A DNA stretch of 64,000 nucleotides. Origin: Silurus meridionalis. Lineage: Eukaryota; Chordata; Actinopteri; Siluriformes; Siluridae. A program made the position numbers and the translations under genes. Position 1 is the first letter of the stretch. Each line of letters begins with the position of its first letter. This document shows, piece after piece, positions 35,470-48,267 of this stretch. The notes beneath the pieces are model-generated. The model saw only the letters and a program-made list of their open reading frames with translations. It did not search any database and had not been told where the DNA came from. The stretch covers positions 15,000,212 to 15,064,211 of the forward strand of contig NC_060911.1 in the NCBI RefSeq assembly GCF_014805685.1, given 5' to 3'.

Positions 35470-35640
35470 ACTCTATAGTGTAGTATATTATAGTATAGTA
35501 CAGTATATAGTAAATATAATAATAACTCTATAGTGTAGTATAGTATAGTACAGTATATAATAAATATAATAATAACTCTATAGTGTAGTATATTATAGTA
35601 TAGTACAGTATATAGTAAATATAATAATAACTATAGTAAT
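35470..35640. repeat. TATAG-rich minisatellite-like repeat
   Basis: Three tandem copies of a block of about 55 bp (AACTCTATAGTGTAGTATA...); U1 and U4 have fewer copies. Confidence 0.75.
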
Positions 35641-36277
35641 ATTTCTACAGGAAACAGGAAAAGTTCAGGGTTTTAGTTGCTGATTGTTTGAAAAGATCAG
35701 AATGAATATTTCTGATTGAACTTTATCACTGTAACAGAACAGATTGTACAGTAGACTGTGTAAAAGTCCTCAAATATAATAAGATGCTTTTACTTTTAAT
35801 AAATGAAGTATAAACAGCAGTAAACTGTAATAAACTACATTAATATTTGTTATGAAGCTTTTAAACCTGGATCAGTTCTCTCAGGTTCAGGTTTTCTGCA
35901 TCTTGGAGAACTCACATGGTTCTGAGCTCAGATTAGTCTCCATTATGTGTTTATCAGAAACTGACTCTCACTAAACACTTCTAGTTATATTCTCATTTCC
36001 TCTCCCACTTTTATCATTAATGCAGAAAAAATAAACATCTCAATTTGTAGAAAAAATACTGCAGTGTGTGGAGACTTTTACACAGTACTGTATATAAACA
36101 GTAGGGGGCAGTGTAGTGTTCTAATTCAATTCAAAGACAGCGGCTATTAAAAGCAGGAAGAAGAGATCTGTGTTCTGAAATGTTCTCAAATCAACTCATT
36201 GTTATTTAATGAGAACTGAAGCGTTTTAATGTTTCATAAAACAATAAAATATCAAGAGGAATTTCCACATGTACATT

Positions 36278-36283
36278 TTTATT
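36278..36283 (-). terminator. Polyadenylation signal of gene C
   Basis: AATAAA on the minus strand in the context shared with genes A, B and D. Confidence 0.55.
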
Positions 36284-36469
36284 AGAAATAAAAACACTAC
36301 ACACGTCACTCACATATTATATGTTCTGTCTCTAAAAGTCCTGAAGGTGTTTGTTTGATCTACACACACTGAGAGGATCAACAGAGTTTCAGGAAGAAAA
36401 ACATCATCAGGTTTTTCAGGATCTACAGAACACGTGTTCATGTGAGGATTAAAAACAACACGGACTAAT

Positions 36470-36472
<3 letters not shown>

Positions 36473-36519
<47 letters not shown>
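36473..36519. repeat. (CA)n microsatellite in the gene C 3' UTR
   Basis: Orthologous to 7532-7568. Confidence 0.9.
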
Positions 36520-36522
<3 letters not shown>

Positions 36523-36965
36523 CTCTGGATGTGTATCTGATCTGAACAATGTGCTGTAATGTGAGAAGCGTAAACAGATGGAAAACTGGAGCTGCTGATT
36601 TACTGAACTCCTTTTTAGCTGAACTTTTTAGCACATGAACTTTAATGTTTGTTGGTCAAAGCAGTAAATATTCAAATATTAGACACTGAGGCCTGAAGAG
36701 ACGCCTGAACCCCTACAGGATTTCTCTCAGCACAGCTCAGATCAGATCTTCATCAGGGTGTGAACAGGTTTTAATGAGAGCAGCAGAAACACTCGTTCAG
36801 ACACGACGCAGTTCAAATCCTCTGAAATCTCCTTCCTTTTATCTCAAACTCAGAATGAAGGAATAAATCCAACTGCAGCCTGAAATCCAATCTAACTCTG
36901 ATCTCAACCACAACCAAGCTCACGTTACTGTACACAATCTACACACTGTACATGTGGAAATACTT

Positions 36966-36968
<3 letters not shown>

Positions 36969-37008
<40 letters not shown>

Positions 37009-37009
37009 G
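36969..37009. repeat. (ATA)n microsatellite
   Basis: Orthologous to 8018-8057. Confidence 0.85.
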
Positions 37010-37029
37010 TGATATATTGATGTGATGAA

Positions 37030-40000
37030 TTACTTTGATCTCCTCACTTCTGAATACAGCACTGGCTCCTCCTCCGTTTCATCTTGTGCTTTTCTGGAGT
37101 TTGTTTCCTGTAAAACACAGCAGTAGATTTCAGGATGTGAATCAGGGGAGATTTTATCACTCCTGTGGAACAAATGTGATTTTACACCAAATCCTCAATC
37201 ACATTTCACATCAGGATCATTTTCAGGAGTTTCATGTAGATCTTTACCTCTTGAACTCTCTCTGTGCTGTGAGCTGTAACTGTTATATCAGCGTAGGTCA
37301 GACCTTCAGCTTTTTCAGGAACTAAACACACAAATCACAGGAAATTGTATAAAACAGGACAAATATAAAGATGAAAACACACGTGAACAGAAAGACGTGT
37401 TACTCGCCTTGTTGCTTTTTCTTTTTCAGCCAAATCCACAGAGATACAGATATTATTAATAACACAATCACTCCAGCAGATATCAGGGCAGGAAGCAGAG
37501 AATGAGAAACTTCAGATTGTCCTGTGAACAATACGATATGTTCATTAATTATTTCTGTAAATGATACAGATATGAGACTGGGGCTGGGAGACGTCACATA
37601 AATATCAAATAAAATAAAAAATTTTGTCACATACATACAGAGTACGACATGCAGTGAAATGCTTTATATACACCATGATACATGAAGGAAGATGATACGA
37701 ATCTCAATACCACTGAATGATGATGAGTTTCTTCTCTCTGATGTACCTGAGTTGTGAACACAGAGCTGTGTGATGCTGAGAGAAGTAGTTTTATTGCTGA
37801 CAGGGTTTGCAGACACACAGATATACGTGTTCTTCTCATGGTGTTGTATTTGAAGTGGGAGATTGAGGGGAACACTGAGATCTGTGTTATTGGTGATGGA
37901 GATTCTCTCATTCTCTCTGTACCAGGATAATTTCACATCTTCTCCATTCTCCACAGAGCACAAGAGGGAACATGACTCTGTGGAGAACAGACTTCTATTC
38001 CCTCTCAGATTTATTACTGGAGTTGATACTGGAGCTAAGAAACACAAACACACATTCAATAGAACAGATCAATAACAAGCTGTACAATTATTATAATGTG
38101 ACAGAATCTAATCTGAGAGTTTTCCTTTTGAAGCACTGCATTTTTTCAGATTATGATTTTTTAATTTATAAATAATTCATAATAAATACACCAGAATTTT
38201 CTGCAAATGGCTGAAACTGTCACTTAATTCTCCTCAGTGCATCACTCATGATTTGTTTCATGATTTCTGCTTTCTGTACAGTTTCCCATCTGCTTGTTTG
38301 GTTTCAGAATTAACTCCGCCCCTGACATGTGATTGGCTGATTCCCTGACACGTTCACCTGGTCTGTGATTTACTTTAATTAGTTGTAAATTAATTTTCTC
38401 TGTGAAGTTTTATTGATTGTACTCAGGTGATTCTCGCTGTTCCTCAGGTCTGATTGAGTTTATAGTAAATATGAAGTTGAAGGTCTGAACATGGACAGAA
38501 AGGAGACATGAAACAGTTTCACTCACCATAAACACTGACTCTGAAAGTCCTAGATGAGAGATCTTCAGTGATGACGTGTAATAAATAAACTCCAGAATGG
38601 TTCCTGCTGATGTTCCTGATGGTTAAAGCTCCACTGGTTTTGTCCAGCTGCAGTCTCTCTTTAAATCTCTCACTGATTTCTGTAACAGTTTCTCCTTTAA
38701 ACATCTGACTGTTCAATATCTTTTTCTCTGCTTTCTCAGGTCCATAAAACCAAACAATATGAGCATCAGTCTGAATTCCAGTAATCCCAGTATGGAGAGT
38801 TATAGTGGTTCCTTCCACTTCCTGCAGTGTGACCATCTCATCTCCAGCTGCACTCAGTGAACCTGCATCACAACTTCAGGTTCAATATTTTACTCACAAA
38901 CAGTCCATTAAAACTTTACTGTGATTTTAGATGATGATGTTTTCGAATTTACAATATAAATATATTATATTTTATGAAATCTGAATGTTCTGTAGTGAAT
39001 ATATTATTATACACTACAGCAGAACATCTATTACTACAAGCACAAGTCCAAACATATTGGACACTGTGTTAAATGTACATCAAAACAGAATTCAATTATT
39101 TGCATATCTTATAAACGTTTATTTTATTTAGAAAAGAACATAGAAAACATATCAAATAAACTGAGGAAATGTTTTATTTTAGGGAAACAAATACGGTTAT
39201 TTTAAATTTGATGGCTGCAACAGGTTTAAAAAGTTGGGACAGGGCCATGTTTCCCACCGTACAGAGTCTGTTCTAGTTTTAACACCAGTCTGTATATATC
39301 TGTGAGCTGAGGACAGATGGTAGAGTTTTGGGAGAGGAATGTTGTCCCATTCATGTCTGATACAGGATTCTAACTGCAGTCCTGGATCTTCTTTGTTGTA
39401 TTTTTGTTTTGTGATGCACAAATGTTTTAATTGGTGAAAGGTCTGGACTGTAGACAGACCAGTTCAGCATCCAGACTCTTCTACTATGAAGCAGTTCAAA
39501 CAACTGATGTGTTTTCTGTCTTTTATTGTGAATAAAATATGGGTTTATGAGAAATTGTTTTTTTACACAAAGCTCCAACATTATTTTAACTTGTGGTTGT
39601 AAAAATCAAGGGATTTATCTGGATTATAAATAACCGATTGTTCCAACTGGAATTTTATTGCAAACCAAATATACACTTAAAGTTCAATTTCAAAATTAAT
39701 AATCTGTTAATTCATTTTTTTAAATGCAGCTTGCAGACGTTTTCACCAACTTCACAATAGTGCTAAAAGTTATAATGTTTTAGCAACAGATTAGAAAATA
39801 AAGACTTAATAAAGCAAGAAAATAATCATCATCTGAAATCAGCACAATGAATCTATTACACCATGTACTTCTTACCATCAACTCAATCATTCAGTAGATT
39901 TTATTCATTTATTCATTTACATAAAATGGACTAAACTTTACCCTGTGACTGTAATAGTAATGTTCTAAAGTTAATGATTTTCTGTAATTTAAATAAAATG

Positions 40001-40261
40001 TAATGTTATAAAGAAACAGTACAGTAATAGATGTAGTGCACAGAGCACCAGTCCAGTGACAATAACTCTTACTGTGAGTGTTTTTAGGTGTAAAATGTAA
40101 CAGAAATAAATGTGTTTGTTGTAAAAGTGAGAGCAGTGAGAAACCTGATCTCCTCAGAGGACTCAGTTACACCCAGTTCTGAAGCTGAGGATCAGAGTTC
40201 ATCTGCACATGGAGAAGACTTTATTCCCTCCAACACACCAATTATTATTATTAATAATTCT

Positions 40262-40305
<44 letters not shown>

Positions 40306-40384
40306 ACTTACAGCACATCAGAGAGAGAAAAGTACGGAGAATCCTGTTTCCTGCTGAAATATTCACACCATTGTTATACTCCAT
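37030..40384 (-). CDS. CD2/SLAM-family-like receptor, gene C (six exons, about 315 aa)
   Basis: Exons: 40384-40312, 38847-38527, 38034-37747, 37521-37408, 37321-37248 and 37107-37030. Phases and domain order as in gene A. D1 is cysteine-free and shares the ED pair (ITEDLSS) with gene B. D2 begins VINLRGNRSLFSTESC and keeps the four-cysteine SLAM framework and glycosylation sites NNT and NKT. The membrane exon reads GVIVLLIISVSLWIWLKKKK, with a GC donor after it. The tail carries LTYADI and VLYSEV, both fitting the ITIM pattern. No lesion found; with gene B this is the best candidate for a working receptor. Confidence 0.85.
39025..39600 (-). mobile_element. Older Tc1-like relic in gene C intron 1
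   Basis: Counterpart of 11228-11880. The minus strand reads LNWSVYSPDLSPIKT, then frames break. Confidence 0.7.
40266..40303. repeat. (GT)n microsatellite next to the exon 1 donor
   Basis: Orthologous to 12355-12388. Confidence 0.9.
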
Positions 40385-40396
40385 AGTGCGCGTTTC

Positions 40397-40473
40397 TCAG
40401 ATCAACATTTTCCCGTTTTTCCTGAACATCAGTGACACTGAAGAATTCCATAAACACTGCAGATTAGCGCCAT
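40397..40473 (-). promoter_or_regulatory. Two upstream ORFs in the gene C leader
   Basis: Same pair as in gene A, starting at 40473, ahead of the main ATG at 40384. Confidence 0.4.
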
Positions 40474-41225
40474 GATGAAGGTTTCTGTTCTACACAAGTT
40501 TCCGATGCCGTGAGCTTCTCGTCTTCTGTGGCTCACATCCAGAAAACCACTGGAGCTCCGCCTGTAGCAGTGTTCAGTCTGTAAACACTCACTACATGCC
40601 TGTGTAGATACTCAGATCCTGAAATCTCACCATTTTACTCATCATTTATCATCTCATAATCATTTTACTATTATTTACAGTTCAGTGTAAAAGAAGTGTA
40701 TATTTAGTGAAAAGAAGAGTGTAGAAAAAAAACCCTGGCATTGCCATGCGATTATCTGATGTCACGTGACTCCACCTCCAACATCCTGAACATGTGGTTA
40801 CTCCCAGTGTTTCAGCTGAACATTGTTGTGTACAGTATAAACACAGCAGCATTTTTACTGTACTGTAGATAAATGTGTGGTATTTCATTCTAATGTCCTG
40901 ATGGTCAGGAATCACTGTCAGTATTTATTCTGTGGATTCTGTTGTAGGAAGTTCAGCACTGGACTGGTCTCCTGTCTACATTTCAGCATAAGTTTGTACA
41001 CCCTCAGGTAGACGTTACAGTACATGCAGGTAACATGTTTCACTTCAGTCTGTATTTATAAGCAGAAATTTACATTTAATAAAAAGCTTTGAATATAAAG
41101 TGTGATCCTGCTTCGTTTTTCTATGTGACCTTTAATAAGTGTTATGAGGTTTTTATGATTCACTGGTTCTCAGTAAACACATTAACACTCAGTGTAGATC
41201 GAACAGAACGAACACTTCAGCACTT

Positions 41226-41519
41226 TCAGAACTTCACAGGTTCTGTGTTAAAGATAAATATGAAGTTGATCATTTCTGCAGTCTGGTCGTCCATCACCAC
41301 TTCCCCCTTTACTGTCTGTGAGTCAGAGAGCTGAACACTGAACCCACCACAAACCTCTGCACCAGCTAGAACAAATGTCACTGTTTTATCATTTCCTTTC
41401 TCTGTTAATTGTTCATTCACTGTTTTTGGATGTTGTTCAGTGTAAAGATGGAGACAGTGAAGAGATCTGAGTATTTCCATAAAACCAAGAAAAACAATCA
41501 GAGAGTCAGAAGATTCCAC
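41226..41519 (-). other. 97-codon conserved open frame, unidentified (U3)
   Basis: Differs from the U1 copy by a single amino acid (Leu for Ile in FSVQLSDS). Otherwise as described at 13346-13639. Confidence 0.3.
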
Positions 41520-42055
41520 AGCTGAGGGTTGGAGACCTCACAGGCAGTTTTAATTTCCTCTCTGATTCTTATTGTGCTGAAGAAGTGAATGCATCATCTC
41601 TTAATTTCTCATCATCCTCAAATCAATATGAGTGAGATATCAAATGCTTTTGGGATGTAAAAGCCGGTGTGTCTGGGAGTGATAACAGCACACTGTACAA
41701 CACAATATCCAGGTTACTCAACTTTACACAACTGGAGTTAGTTAGTGGTGATGAGAGAACTAGTTAGCTAGTTAGCACAACAAGAGAACAGCTGTAGCTG
41801 CTTGGAGAAAGAAATGGATGGAGGGTGAAGGACTGAAGAGAATATGAATCTATATCCCGGTGATATATTATTTATATTTGGTCTGATCTCAGGTTTTTCA
41901 GGTTGTTTCCCAGCTCAGATTTCAATTCTTAATTTGGGGTTTGTCGATTTTGCGTTTCCTACTAATTTCATAAAAGAACCAAAATGCACTCGTCTTTTTC
42001 AGTGAACCACATCAATACGCCATTTAGGTTCAAGGCTGAAGATAAAATCTCAGAT

Positions 42056-42136
42056 ATGGAGAGAGAGAGAGAACAAGAGAGGGGGAGGGGAAGAGAGAGG
42101 GGGAGGGAGGATAGAGAGAGAGAGAGAGAGAGAGAA
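42056..42136. repeat. (GA)n-rich tract
   Basis: Orthologous to 14178-14250, with a longer pure GA end. Confidence 0.85.
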
Positions 42137-42529
42137 TCTGATCAAAGCATTTAACTGAACAGACTCCAGTGTTATAAGACACTACTGCATGACTGCACCC
42201 TGTAATATTCTCCCTTCATGCATGTGAGAGACTTTTATTTATTCATTTCCACAGAAGAAGCACTCACAGGTTCAGCTGAACCTCATGAAGTTTTTATGTC
42301 TGTATCATGTTTATAAAGAAAGAAATTCCTAGCAGAGGTTTGTAAACAATGAAGATTGAGTCAGTTACAGAAAGCGGCTGCCTGGAACAAGCTGGAACAT
42401 GTTGAGAGAATTTTTCATCATCAGTTCTTTACTTTCGGTTTGTAATATTCCTGCACTCACACTCTGTTCTGACTGGAATCCTCACTGTGAGTCTGGACTT
42501 GTTCCTCTCATATTAAAACTGGAGTAATA

Positions 42530-45500
42530 AGTCACATGGCCCAAACATAAAGACTGAATAGAGTATTGAATAAAACAGGATAAAAACTGCTTCAAACTAA
42601 AATCCACACGAAGCCTTTTAGTGTAGAGTAACAACACCAGTTGATGATTCAGCAAAAACACGCGTCCAAGTGAAGTGGTTTTCTAGTTTGTCGCTGCTTC
42701 CTCAAATGTCCAACAGTTTAACACGAATCTAATCCTAATGCACAGACAATATGTAAATAATTGGTTCATTTTAAAAAAACACCATTAAATCTGTTTCTAT
42801 GGTTTATTTCTCATTCTCTAATGGAATTGTAGAGTGACAGAAAACAGAATTGACATGCCGTTAGGAGAAACTCGCTAGACTAGTTCATGATATGGGTGTG
42901 TAACTGTATGAAATGATGAATGATGAAAGAGCAGAGCAGATGTTCTTCCTTTTATAAAGCACATCATGCTGCCACTTCAGACTCCATATTATATCTGTGT
43001 AGGTTCAGGATCTGAGCTGGACTCAGTTTATCTGCTGCACTGTAATGTGTACAGCATTGAGATGTAACATCAACCACAGCGTGTCAGGAAGAACAAGATG
43101 AAAGCAGAAGATTTAACTGCTTTAACAACAGTGTATTCATGTACAGCAGAACATTCAGCTTTATAACTCCAGTTATAATGATTCCTGTCCTGCTTCAACA
43201 AATCCTCATCACTTCACTTCATCATCACAACATCTCTCTCTAAACTAGAACTCTTAACATATCTGACATCAAAGTGACTCATGAGTCAGACAGAAACACT
43301 CTGCTTGGTACTTTACAAGGTTTTTTCTTTTTTGCTCAGTCTTATGGAATTTTTAATTGCCACCGTCATGACTGTTTTTTTACCAAACTTCCTGGGTTCC
43401 TCCTCATTGATGTTTGTTTGATTGGTTGATACGGTAAGACAGTTCCTGAACTGCACCAGTTTATATCCTGAAGGTGTTTACTAAGTGGGCGGGCTTCCTC
43501 TTTCTTACATATCAACTAAAGGGATACTAAACACTCATGGGTGTGTGTGAGCTGATTCTTGTGAAAGATACCACTTTTCAAATATACACAGTGAAGTAGC
43601 ATGAGCAGCAGATTGAACAGATGCAGATGTTTGGCTTCAAGAACATGTTTTCACCTTTCCAGTTGTTTGCTGGTATATGATGGGGAGTGTGACTGGTGGG
43701 TTGGAATTGGCATTTGACCAAACATCAAACTTTTCAAGCTTGTCTACACCAAAGGTTAACCAGGCCAGCTTTATGCTATGTGCATTTTCTCCAGTAGTTT
43801 ACTGTTTACCTGCCAGAATACCTTCATTGGCTGAAAGAACATCCTGAAAGGATTTTTTCTTTAGAGCCTGATTTATATTGAAAGCACATGGAACCCCAAA
43901 CCAGAGAAACAGCACGGATTAAGGTACACGTTGTCCCAGGCCACCATCTGAACCCACCAGTGGGCTGGGATTTAGGTTACCACTAAAACCAGAGGGTTTG
44001 TCACTGTAGCCAATTTGTTTGGCGTATTGATAAAGGTGTTTGAGGATCCCACCTTTGACCTTGACCTGGACGATTTCTTTTCAGGAGCTAAGAGTCTGTT
44101 ACTGTCTATTTGATAAACACACTTGGCTTAATTTAATTCTAAGTATAGAAAAGGGCTGGAGACGAAGTAAAAGCATCGGCCCCTGCAGAGCTTCTCTCTG
44201 AGCCCAGTGAGGAGGCCCACCATGAAGAGCTCCAGACTGTGGCTGACAGGGAAGTCTCCCCATTAAGCTCACTCTAGAGGCCATAAATGTTTCAATGAGG
44301 TGCTCTCAAACTTCTCTGTGGTCCTTTCAAGTCATGCTGCTGCCTAAGTTTGAGAGCGTGGCTTCCAATGAGGAGCTCCAGTTAGAGGTATTCAAGTTGG
44401 CCTCCCACGCCACTTTAAGTCACTGACAGGGCCAAACCCTGCTCCTGCCAGAGGCTGATAACTGTTCTTCTACAACCTGTTCATGCCTGAGGATAAAAAT
44501 GGGGCCTCTCACAACTTGTTAATTACATAAGCCAATGACATAAACTCTCACCACCTGCTAAAACCTGAGGCCTCCCACATCCTGCTCATACCTGGGGCCA
44601 ATGGCGTGGCATGAACTGAGACCGACAGTGTGGTCTCCTACGCCATGACAATATCTGCAGCTGACAGTCAGACCTTCCAGACCTGTCACATGGCTTTACA
44701 ATTAATTCTGTAATTTAATCTCTGCTTCTTGCTTGGAGGCCTCTGCTTGCTCCCAGCTCCAGTGACCTGGGTGATCTACAAGCTGAACAGTGTCTTCCTT
44801 GGGACCTGAGTTTATTTGTAGTTTATGGTGGATATTCTATTTCAGATTTTATGTTGTTTCTGTAAATTTACAGTAACATGTCCATTAGAAATAATCATTT
44901 CTAGGTGAAATTCAGATCTTAAAAAATTGACGTATCTTTTAATAGTGTTCTTTCACATTTAGCTGCAGCTGACAAACACATTTGGTCATGACTTACTGAA
45001 GTCTTTGAAGATGTTTTGGTGTCTGCAGAACTTCAGAGTGAACAGGAAGTTACAATGGCCAGCTTGTGTACACTCAAGTGGTCTAAATGAAGCGCTGTAC
45101 TCAATATTGTCTAGTTGTAGTCTTTTATACACACACTTTAATTTAAACATGTTTATGAGTTTGTGTTTATCTTCTTTGATATTTTGTGTTTTTTTTTCAT
45201 TTCCTCTGACTGTGGTAGAATCTTTCTAAATTCATCATCAGACTTCCTGTTGAACACTCACGTGAGTAAGACCCTGAATGTGTGCCATGTTTATCTGATT
45301 AATGTGTCAAATGAATGTTCATTCTGTAAATAAACTTTAATGTCCTGTGACCTTAAATAAATAAATAAACAAAAAAACAAATCATCTCATCAATATATTG
45401 AATCCACCTGTACTCCACACCTCTTTTCAGATCGATGGTTGAGCTTCTACACGTTTAAATGCAGGATTGAGAGCAGACGCCACACAAACCAGATGTTGAA

Positions 45501-45980
45501 CAGCAGAACAGCAGCTGGTCTGTAATTACTTACTGTAGAATAACTGCTGTTTTTAGAAATCGACTTGGCGTGTTTGCTGTCAGCTGTTTGTTTGTTAGTT
45601 GTGCCTTTGTGTTGATCTGTAGATAAGAATCAGTTAAATATTGATCTGATGCTTGTGGTTGGTTGTTATGGCAACACATTAGATGCAGTAAATCTGCTGA
45701 TGCTGCTGTTTCTCTATGAATGGTGTTCAATTATAATCTCCATTTGTTTCGCTTTATAGAAATCTATCAACAATAGCACACAAGAAATTTTATAAATTTT
45801 CTTTTACAGATGAATCGAAATGGAATGTTGAATTGTTTGATTGAGGATGAAAATGTTTTGTTTTGGTGGATATGCGTTTGTTTACGCTAACGCACAGCAT
45901 AGTGTTATTTCTGAGTGTATTTTCACATCAGCGTGTTCTACTTTTAAAACCTAGCTCTTTACTGCATGTGGGATGAAGCA
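42530..45980. other. Gene-poor stretch, near-copy of 14.6-18.1 kb (U3)
   Basis: Co-linear with U1 at very high identity and few indels, including the unidentified decayed repeat at 43620-44850. No gene seen. Confidence 0.6.
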
Positions 45981-45989
45981 GTCCATACA

Positions 45990-45992
<3 letters not shown>

Positions 45993-46057
<65 letters not shown>
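45993..46057. repeat. (CA)n microsatellite
   Basis: Orthologous to 18134-18205, slightly shorter. Confidence 0.95.
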
Positions 46058-46059
<2 letters not shown>

Positions 46060-46784
46060 TCCACACTTTCACACACCAGCCTTTCTACTTGTGTTCCATC
46101 AAACAGCACAAACCGCATTCACACACACACATTGTACTGCCCTACATACAGAGGCCACAGGTTCTATTATGAGTTGCAGTGGCACAGAGATGCACGAGAC
46201 CTTGTGCTGGTTTTCTTTTGAAAAAACATTTGAAAGTAGTGACACATGATTTTGGGTCAAACGTTTTTTTTATTACAAATGAACCCAGAACATGTCTTTA
46301 ATCTCTGTAGCATTACATCACACTGACCTGAAGATCAGTCTACACATCACACACTACTTTCTACATCATAACCTCACAAACAAAGCTGAACCTGTATCTT
46401 TTGACACCTTCTTTTAATTCTTTTACACATTTGCCCACTGCGTTCTCACCACTTCCTTTAGAGCTGTGACAGAAATAATATGAAAGATGTTTGTGATCTG
46501 GTGTGATTTATTTGAAAGCCGCTTCCATGATGGAAAACCAGATAAACCACAAGACCAAGAGCTTCAAGCATCTTAGCTGCAAAAATGAATGAAAGAAAGC
46601 CAAAGTTTATTAATTGGAGCATCAGATACCACAAGAGTTTCCAAGCAGTAAATATCAACATAATTACCATGTTAGTCATGTGGTACAATATCAGTAAGAC
46701 AGAGTGTAAAAAAAAAACATTTACATTTAATGTAAGATATTGGAGTCATGGGGATCTGACAATAATAATATCTTCTGCTCAAGC

Positions 46785-47720
46785 AGTTTGTCAAGTCGAG
46801 GTATTGGTAGACATCAAATTAAGATACTGTGCTGATGTTTCTAAAGTCCACACGGAACCAACAATCACCTTTGGGTACAGGACCACGAGGCTGAACCTGT
46901 CACTGTGAGACTCCATGATAAAGAAGCGTAGCTCATAGATCTTACAAATAGAGGTACCTGTGCACCATAAAAGCATGTCAGTGTGCTGTTCTAGGAAGTT
47001 CCTGCACCTGGGCAGAGGCAAAAAAACGTTGGAAAATCCCACCGTAACTTAAGAACCTTTAAGATAGTCAAGTCTCCCAACCTGCCAAGTGACCTTGAAG
47101 GTCCATGACCCGTGTCTTGAACTGTCAGGATCACTTTCGGGAAATAATAAGAAACAGTTACACTGTGTGCTGAGATGCTGTGGAAAGGCAGTGCTTCCGT
47201 ATATCGCATTGTGAAGTCGACCAAAACTAGCATCAAGTGATACCCTCGTGTAGTCTGCTTTAATGGATCAAGGAGGTCCATACTTTTGAAGGAGCACATC
47301 ACTGTTAATGCCCGGCCAATAGAAGTGGCAACAGACGTTCTTGTATTTTTAATGTTCGTGTCCCAAGTGTCCGCCATTGGCATCCCCGTGCGGCTCTTTG
47401 GGACCAACTACTGGGTCGCCTCCTCTTTTCTGCGAGTGTCCTGGTCATTTGATAAAGCTTGTCTTTAATAAGGACAAAGTTAGGAGTAGGAGAGTATAAC
47501 GTTTTATTTGCTGACCATTAAATACTCTCACTTGGTCCAAAGTGTGCCAGAGGGTTTTGTCTCGTGTCTGTACCAGTTTGAAAGTACCAGAGCATCTCCT
47601 TTACAGCAGGTCTTATAAGATGTACCTAAAATGCAGTTCTTAGGATCTACCAAAGAGGAAACCAGGTAATGGGTGTCTTGAAAACAGAAGGTAGTTTTGG
47701 GATAAAATTAGTGTTAGGGG
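46785..47720 (-). mobile_element. Gmr1-type Ty3/gypsy retrotransposon remnant (U3)
   Basis: Third copy. 47407-46991 is one open frame from the zinc-binding-like part (PKSRTGMPMADTWDT) through MDLLDPLKQTTRGYHLMLVL to YFPKVILT, continuing into the sequence ahead of RT (GDLTILKVL, WDFPTFF). RT fragments (RNFLEQHTD, SDRFSLVVL) follow at 47030-46880 in another frame. Integrase again precedes RT. Confidence 0.7.
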
Positions 47721-48267
47721 AAAGTTCCTGCACAAATTGAAATATCAGCGTATAAAAGGAGTCTGATTTGTTGCTTGTGTTGGTATTCAAGTCTGCTGAA
47801 TGTAACTGGAGATGAGATGATCACACTGTATGAAGTGGAATGAGCCACAATAACTCTTATACTGGGATTACTGGAATTCAGAGTGATGCTTATTCAGTGG
47901 TTTTATGAAAGCAGAGGAAAATATATTGTTCAGTAGGTGTTTAAAGGAGAAATGGTTACAGAACTCAGTAGAGGATTAAAGAGATACTGCAGCTGAACAG
48001 AACCAGTGGCACTTTAACCATCAGGAACCATTCTGGAGTTTATTTATTTATTTATTAAATCCTGAAATAAGATCTTTTATCTAGCACTTTCAAAATCAGT
48101 GTTTATGGTGAATAAATATTACAGTGTTCACCCAAATATTCTTATAAAAATGCATCATTATATTTAACCCCAGTTTCTTCTCCACACATGCCCAGGCGCA
48201 CTGGATCCAGATGTTTAGTGTTATGTTCTGTGGAGTATCAGATACAGGAGTCTTTCTTGGCTTAAAG

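Larger units (their letters stand above)
33621..47785. repeat. Tandem unit U3 (contains gene C)
   Basis: Third unit, with all parts except the C2 exon of the plus-strand Ig pseudogene, which is deleted at 33840. Confidence 0.85.
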